DNA of 12,812 bases from Planctomycetaceae bacterium (GTDB taxonomy: Bacteria; Planctomycetota; Planctomycetia; Pirellulales; Thermoguttaceae). Positions 12,796-12,812 of this stretch are shown piece after piece. Below the pieces are notes generated by a model, which made no database searches, was not told the DNA's origin, and saw only the letters and a program-made list of their open reading frames with translations. Each line of letters starts with the position of its first letter. Within the stretch, counting starts at the first letter, position 1. The translations under genes and the position numbers were made by a program. Location: assembly GCA_009776995.1 (NCBI GenBank), contig WRMR01000083.1, positions 1 through 12,812 on the forward strand. The letters are read 5' to 3'.

Positions 12796-12812
12796 TCCGA
12801 ATTTTCCGATTT

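Overview
The window most likely comes from a planctomycete (Planctomycetota). This is an inference from three things: a planctomycete-style N-terminal zinc-ribbon protein; a large single-chain acyl-AMP ligase / acyl carrier protein / alpha-oxoamine synthase; and many different short, low-complexity repeat families at gene borders, some read through as protein. No rRNA, tRNA, CRISPR array or intact insertion sequence was seen.

Layout: at the left edge, on the plus strand, lie the C-terminal end of an Rpn/PD-(D/E)XK transposase-like protein and a complete beta-class DNA methyltransferase. From about 11.56 kb down to 1.35 kb everything is on the minus strand. In transcription order this is: the FAAL-ACP-alpha-oxoamine synthase fusion; a cytoplasmic cyclophilin; xseB; a broken PIN-domain toxin with a small antitoxin-like gene; a GNAT acetyltransferase; a polyprenyl (farnesyl/geranylgeranyl) diphosphate synthase; dxs; a truncated DNA methylase relic; and a membrane-anchored PQQ-type beta-propeller protein. 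At the right edge, divergent on the plus strand, is the zinc-ribbon protein, followed by a hairpin and a repeat-rich tail without genes.

How the genes work together: xseB, ispA and dxs form a widely conserved bacterial cluster. Dxs makes DXP for the MEP isoprenoid pathway and the polyprenyl synthase condenses the resulting C5 units. Here ispA and dxs are tightly coupled (TGATG overlap, AGGAGG ribosome site), but xseB is separated from ispA by about 1.1 kb of accessory DNA carrying the relic toxin-antitoxin pair and the GNAT gene. The large fusion protein is predicted to activate a fatty acid as acyl-AMP, load it on its own carrier domain and condense it with an amino acid. That chemistry would fit the first step of sphingolipid-like or other amino-ketone lipid synthesis, but no partner enzymes are in the window.

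The most unusual aspect is the repeats. At least eight distinct families lie in intergenic gaps. They supply or abut several stop codons, encode a roughly 40-residue linker inside Dxs, encode a heptapeptide duplication at the N-terminus of the fusion protein, and form a near-perfect 32-bp inverted repeat across that protein's stop codon. All functional statements come from reading sequence and motif; no database search was possible.
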